The notes under the pieces are model-generated. The model did not search any database. It was given only the letters and a program-made list of their open reading frames with translations, and had not been told where the DNA came from. Below, piece after piece: positions 59,457-64,000 of a DNA stretch of 64,000 bases (position 1 is its first letter; every line of letters begins with the position of its first letter). Source of the DNA: Rhodocollybia butyracea (Eukaryota; Basidiomycota; Agaricomycetes; Agaricales; Omphalotaceae). A program made the translations under genes and the position numbers. The stretch is taken from NCBI GenBank assembly GCA_015501585.1, contig JADNRY010000011.1, positions 310,001 to 374,000 on the forward strand, written 5' to 3'.

Positions 59457-59817
59457 GGTGTCCGGCGGTGAACGTTGGGCGGGAAAAAAATTCCGGAATC
59501 CGGTTGAACAAGACCACGTGCGCGCGCATCCCGATATCATGTGACTCGTGAGTAGTGTCAGAAGACGAACCCCAAAGCAAAGATGATAGATCAGATATCA
59601 AGGCGTTTCATATCGTTGTGCTTCCATCGATGGGACGTGAAAATCTCCTATGGAAACTTGTATATACATATATGCCAAGTTTTTTTCGAAAATCCCTCTC
59701 TGACGTCTCGCGTGACGTCATTTTCCAAATCGCGTTAAAAGGCCAGTATAGCCTCAGTAAGTAGTCTGTTACCACTCGTTTCATTGCTTTTCATCGCAAT
59801 CATCATTTCTCCAGAAT
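59457..59817. promoter_or_regulatory. Divergent promoter region, coiled-coil gene / ARMT1-like
   Basis: 361 bp between start codons. Contains CACGTGCGCGCGCATC near 59515 and two adjacent TGACGT-containing blocks (TCTGACGTC and CGTGACGTCA, 59699-59720), the latter a full CRE/ATF half-palindrome TGACGTCA. Binding is inferred. Confidence 0.45.
59713..59720. promoter_or_regulatory. CRE-like palindrome TGACGTCA
   Basis: TGACGTCA about 100 bp upstream of the ARMT1-like ATG, with a second TGACGTC a few bases to the left. This is the recognised site of fungal ATF/CREB-type bZIP factors. Use in vivo not shown. Confidence 0.5.
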
Positions 59818-61728
59818 ATGTCCTCAGAACGTCCCTCAAGAGTTACTCTTTCTTTGGGCCATCTACCAAGCAAAAAGAATATCAAAGCGTCATGGCCTCG
59901 TACTCCTACCAGAGTGAGTTTCCTTCGCTTTTTTTTGTCGAATTTCACTGATTTTTGCCTACCAAGATTAATCCCAACGAACCTCCTTGGCCAGCGTTCA
60001 GGTGTGAATATATAATATGACGTGTAGAGTTAGCTTGCTAACCCCAACAATCTGCAGAGGTTACCACGAGTATTCCTTTGCCCATGCGACTATGCAATCG
60101 CGTTTACCGACTATCTTGGGCAAAGCTATCGCCGATACTACGCGTACTTTGAATGAGCAATCAGGCGAAGAAAAAGTCATAGATCTCGTGCAATGCATCG
60201 AGCGCATGGAAGCATTGATGGCAGATTTGAGTGGAAACGCCAAACTACGTCCTATCGTCGATGATAATGAAGCGGACGTAGCGCTGTGGAACAAAGAAAT
60301 TGCAAAGTACTTTCAGGGTATGTTATAAAACAGATAAGAACGCGTACAGCAACAACTGATCGTCCTCAATCACAGGCAAAGATTTCATGAATGCGCCCTG
60401 GTTATTCGCCGAGGCATACAAATATCGACGTCTTAGGGAATGCTTTAGCGTTTCAAAGTTTTGGAGCGACTATGACGTCTTCTACCGTCAAAAGGTTTGC
60501 AGGTTTATATTGTTTCCTTTCAATTTAACATTCCTTGTTAGTGCGATACCTTTTCTCGTTCCTCTGATGCGGTCTTCGAGTTGTCCCAGCGTTTTGCGGA
60601 GCCCTTCACGATTTCTGAAAACCTTTCCGCTGAAGGAAAGCTCGAGGCTGAGCGACTGATGTTTCTCGAACTTACCCAAGGCTTGTCATCTGTGCTGAAA
60701 TATAGATGTATATTGACTGACCGTTCCTGCTATCACTAGTCTGTCTATGGGGAAACTCGACCGACCTCTCGCTACTTATCAACATGACGGAAGAGCAGAT
60801 CAAGGCCCTCCAGTCAACCGGAGGTGAACATTTGGCTGCCACCGAGAAGAACATTCTCGGAAACGATCTTGCGAAGCTCTGGGAAACTGTCAAAACCCTT
60901 CGTACCAAGACCGATGGTCGTATAGATTTTGTGTTGGACAACGCCGGATTCGAGTTGTATTGTGATATGGTTTATGGTAAATATATGATGCTTTCGTTTA
61001 TCTGCGCTAATGATGTCTGGCAGCCGATTTCCTGATCCAAAGCGGTCTTGCAAAACAGATTCGCTTCCACGGCAAGCGTTATCCATGGTTTGTATCCGAT
61101 GTGACCAAGAAAGATTGGGACTGGCTGTTGAACACAATGGTCTACGGACAGTTGTTCCCTAACGCTTCCGAAGTTGAGCTTGAGTCGCTGAGGCGTTTAG
61201 GTAGAAGGTGGAAGGTGAAATAACGCGTCTTTTTTGTCGTCACCTCGATGTTAATCTTCACCATAGCAATACGAAAAAGATTGTAAATGGGTGTATGAAC
61301 AACATCCATTCTGGTGCACTGGATACACTTTCTGGGACCTCCACTCTGAAGCTCCCGATCTCTTCCTCCACCTCTCTCGCTCCGACCTCGTGTACTTCAA
61401 GGGTGATTTGAATCACCGCAAGCTAACCTACGACTGCGCTGCACCGGCTTCCACCCCCTTTGAAATTGCTATCGGTCCTATGGCCAACAGTGCTGGAGCT
61501 CCCAAACTTGCTAGTTTGCGAACGATCAAGAGTGATGTTGTCGTTGGTTTGGGCGACGAAGGTGACAAAATTGCCGAAAAATTGGACAAGGAGGAGCCTG
61601 GCTGGAAGATTAGTGGAAAATATGTGAGTTCGATGTTCAGGAAGGCGCTCTTTGAACTTATGATTTCTGATCAGGCTGTGGTTCTTCTCTCTGAGGGTCG
61701 CCCGGGTGAAAAAGTTCGCTTTGCATGA
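59818..61728 (+). CDS. ARMT1/DUF89 metal-dependent damage-control phosphatase
   Basis: Member of the DUF89 (ARMT1; yeast YMR027W) family of metal-dependent sugar-phosphate phosphatases that remove damaged metabolites. Exons give MSSERPSRVTLSLGHLPSKK..., INPNEPPWPAFR, GYHEYSFAHATMQSRLPTIL, DDNEADVALWNKEIAKYFQG, KDFMNAPWLFAEAYKYRRLR and SDYDVFYRQKCDTF. The family metal site is present in FVLDNAGFELYCDMVYADFL (Asp-Asn and Glu/Asp), followed by QIRFHGKRYPWFVSDVTKKD and QHPFWCTGYTFWDLHSEAPD, LVYFKGDLNHRKLTYD. The end AVVLLSEGRPGEKVRFA stops at TGA 61726-61728. The N-terminal exon is longer than I expect and its start is less sure than the rest. Confidence 0.88.
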
Positions 61729-62546
61729 ATATCAGTATACCGTAAATTATTTTGCTGTACAGTAATTACTATTGTATATGTTTCAACTACGTAAAGCTCA
61801 CGAATACTCAACGGGTTTTTCGAAAGCGCTAGCGTACCAACCCGGTTTGTCACTGAGTAGTTTTCTGTTTTCTAAAACTTACGTATGATAGGATGGAAGG
61901 CTTCGCAAAAAACAGACATACGGACCCGGCTGTTCCTCAATGAAACCGCGCCGATTTGGCGCCGGTACTTCCTTCCTTCTTCCTATGACAAAGCAAACCG
62001 ACAATAGGAAGTAGATTACCAGTTAGGGAGCCCGCTGATAAGTAAACCCTCCGTGTGGTATATATCTCGATGGTAACGTTAACATCCTTTCCATTCCGAT
62101 GGAACTGCAGATTGATCCTTCTTGTAGCCTATAATTCAAGATACAGTAACGCGCTGTGCTTGACTTTGAGACCCTCCTTCATATTTTCTGGTCGACTTTG
62201 TCAGTAACACGTTCAACTTCGGTACACCGCGAACGCTGGCGGCTGATTAAGTCTTCCTGGTGCTTTTATGGTCCTCAATACCCTTCAATACCCCAGACCC
62301 GAGAGTATATACCCCAGACCCTGCTAGAACTCCACGGTGCAGATTTTCATTTAGATATGACTCGTTCTTCGTCCAATGATGGAAACAAATAGTAAGTGCT
62401 CCCGATCGTATGCCTATTTTGGCAGTCCAATATCCTGTCTGTAAAAATCTTATTCACGATCTGAATATCCTGGCAGAAAAAAGGTGAGAATTGATTATTT
62501 CTGCCCACATATAAACAACGAGTACCTCCCCCACCTGCAAGAAGTC
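61729..62546. other. Intergenic or 5' region of the next gene
   Basis: No supported exon. A possible first exon at 62357 (MTRSSSNDGNK, followed by GTAAGT) could not be joined to the next exon without a stop, so it is left out. It contains two near copies of CCCTTCAATACCCCAGACCC / ATACCCCAGACCCTG (62280-62325). Confidence 0.45.
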
Positions 62547-63657
62547 ATGCCATCCCATTCAACGACCATGGACCAAATAACTCAAAAAATCTGGTTTAAC
62601 AGGGGATTTCTCGAAGGCGTAAAGGTCAAACAACGCGATAGCGCTACCCAGCCTCCCACCAATGTCAGCTTCGAGCTTACTGAGGTCAAGATACAAAATC
62701 AGGAGCTCCTGGTAAAACTTCAGGACACAACCGACACGCTTCAGGGTTAGTTTCCTTTAGTCTGCATCATGAAAGGTTTACTGATTTGAAGCTATTATAT
62801 ACAGAGCTGCAAGGTCTTCTGAAAGAGCTCCTTACGACAAGCGCCCCCTCTGCGGAACCCCCCGCAAGAAAATCCTATGCCGACACCGTTACCTCGTCCA
62901 AGCGGCCTGTGACAGCCCGTTCCTCGAGGCCAGGTGGAAAGCCTACTCATTTTCTTGCTAGCCGGTTGGCTGAAGCAGGAATTTCTTACTACTACTCTGC
63001 AGAACCCTCGGAGGAGCAGAGAGCAACGCTCGAAGCGGGTCTCCATCGCCTTTTTGATAAGGCTCGGTCTGGAAATAACGAGCGTTCATTCTCCCTCGTA
63101 AAGGCGTTATGCCGCGAGGCGCATGGAACGGATACCGAGCATAAAACCAGTGGACAAAAGCTCGTTCTGTCACATTGGAGAAATCCGAATTCGCCGACTT
63201 CGTTTCCTGACTCGAATCAGCTCATCAATCCAGTCGCGACTGACCCCCCGGAGTGTGGGCAGAGTATTTCACCCGCTACCCGAAGACGCTCCCCAAGGGA
63301 GTACGTCTTGATCCTAGGACGGGCGACCCAGTGTTTAACGACATCGTTGCATCCAGGCTTCTGGCGCACTTGCGTCCAGTACTCCCCATGCTCAGGGTCG
63401 AGTTCTCTGTCACTATGGCTGCTCTTTTCAGCCAGCCTGGAGAGTACAGGAAACTTGTCCTAGAGTACAACCTCAAGATATCTCCTTCTACCAAAAAGTA
63501 CTTGCCGTTTGATACCACATCAAAGGCAGATCCTGCAGGGTCAATCACTCCAGTCGATATTGCGAGACACTACGCCTCTAACGGCATTTCAGTGGAGGAG
63601 GTAGAAAGTGTCGTTGAGCCCTGGGCTCGGGAGTATGCCAAGAGTAGACAAGAGTGA
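62547..63657 (+). CDS. Hypothetical protein; two coding blocks separated by an unresolved frame change
   Basis: Not recognised. Block 1: from MPSHSTTMDQITQKIWFNRG with a short coiled coil (TEVKIQNQELLVKLQDTTDT), an intron (CAGG|GTTAGT...ATACAG|AG) to ELQGLLKELLTTSAP, then SYADTVTSSKRPVTARSSRP and HFLASRLAEAGISYYYSAEP. Block 2, in another frame, starts near 63250 with EYFTRYPKTLPKGVRLDPRT and VFNDIVASRLLAHLRPVLPM, ending SVVEPWAREYAKSRQE at TGA 63655-63657. Between about 63150 and 63250 the frame must change; no good GT-AG pair was found, so a frameshift, a non-consensus intron or a decayed gene are all possible. Composition of both blocks looks like real protein. Possibly lineage-specific. 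Confidence 0.5.
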
Positions 63658-64000
63658 TCCTACGTTTCAATGTTACTACATGTTTTTTGTATCCTTGCTT
63701 CGTTTGCTTTGATTCTGTTCGCGCTATCGCTTTCGTGTTTTGTTTTTTTTGGGGGAGGGGGACTCAATTACACAGTACGTATCGTCAATCATGTATATAG
63801 GAGATAATAAATCGCTACTGCAGACTATGTGTAAGATAGCAGTGCACAGCAAATGTACAAGCTGATAGATGAACTCGGAAGAACTTGATGGTCGCGAAAC
63901 AGCTTGTCTATGAGTAAAGTGAAACGTTCATTGCGAAGAATTTCGGCCTGACTAGCCGTCTGCGCTGTGCTACACTGTGCAGAACTTAGATCACTTCACG
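63658..64000. other. 3' flank, no gene seen
   Basis: Contains a T-rich and G-rich run (TTTTTTTTGGGGGAGGGGG near 63743). No coding signal up to the window edge. Confidence 0.5.

Noticed and set aside
62870..63120. Gag-like retrotransposon ORF (SYADTV segment)
   Set aside because: No zinc knuckle, reverse transcriptase or terminal repeats are present nearby; the resemblance is a short motif only.

Overview
The window is a gene-dense piece of nuclear DNA from a filamentous basidiomycete, most likely an Agaricomycete. The evidence is many short GT-AG introns (about 45-70 nt) with recognisable CTAAC/CTAAT branch points, moderate GC content, and a fungal gene set: class I myosin with its UCS chaperone, Trm5, Trm6, Utp13, Sro7/Lgl, Gos1, a MoaA-MoaC fusion, a Zn(II)2Cys6 regulator and an aspartate/glutamate-carrier homologue with EF hands. 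I see no rRNA, convincing tRNA, CRISPR, prophage or intact transposon. Gene boundaries below come from reading frames, splice signals and family resemblance. Exon borders I worked out by hand are stated; the others are approximate.

Layout. 1-6 kb: class I myosin (cut by the left edge) and a UCS-domain myosin chaperone on the same strand. 6-13.5 kb: TRM6, an Mdm1-type sorting nexin and an oxaloacetate-type mitochondrial carrier; the last two are divergent with only 90 bp between start codons. 13.5-18.1 kb: an accessory island with two tandem copies of a small secreted cyanovirin-N-like (CVNH) gene inside a ~1.4 kb direct duplication, plus a ~300 bp inverted repeat and repeat fragments. 18.1-26.8 kb: a RhoGEF-like protein with an interrupted DH domain, aminodeoxychorismate lyase, UTP13 and a forkhead factor. 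27-31.3 kb: a Zn2Cys6 transcription factor. 31.7-38 kb: a NIPSNAP protein, a type II membrane glycosyltransferase-like protein, a MoaA-MoaC fusion gene and a TXNDC17-like thioredoxin. 38.8-41 kb: a secreted Thr/Ser-rich protein built from many small repetitive exons. 41.6-49 kb: the calcium-regulated mitochondrial carrier, TRM5, a TatD/Scn1-like hydrolase and GOS1. 49.5-53.6 kb: an Sro7/tomosyn-type Lgl protein. 53.6-54.6 kb: a gene-free stretch with strong hairpins. 54.6-64 kb: a very large coiled-coil protein, an ARMT1/DUF89 phosphatase and an unrecognised gene with a frame break.

The most interesting observations are: (1) the intron joining the MoaA and MoaC halves starts exactly at the MoaA C-terminal Gly-Gly. 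Retaining it gives Gly-Gly-stop and splicing gives an in-frame fusion, which would mimic human MOCS1 alternative processing; (2) myosin I lies next to its own UCS chaperone; (3) the tandem CVNH-like secreted genes sit in a rearranged repeat island; (4) a secreted protein appears to have grown by duplication of small exons; (5) several very tight divergent or convergent pairs, including ADC lyase and UTP13 with stop codons 5 bp apart.
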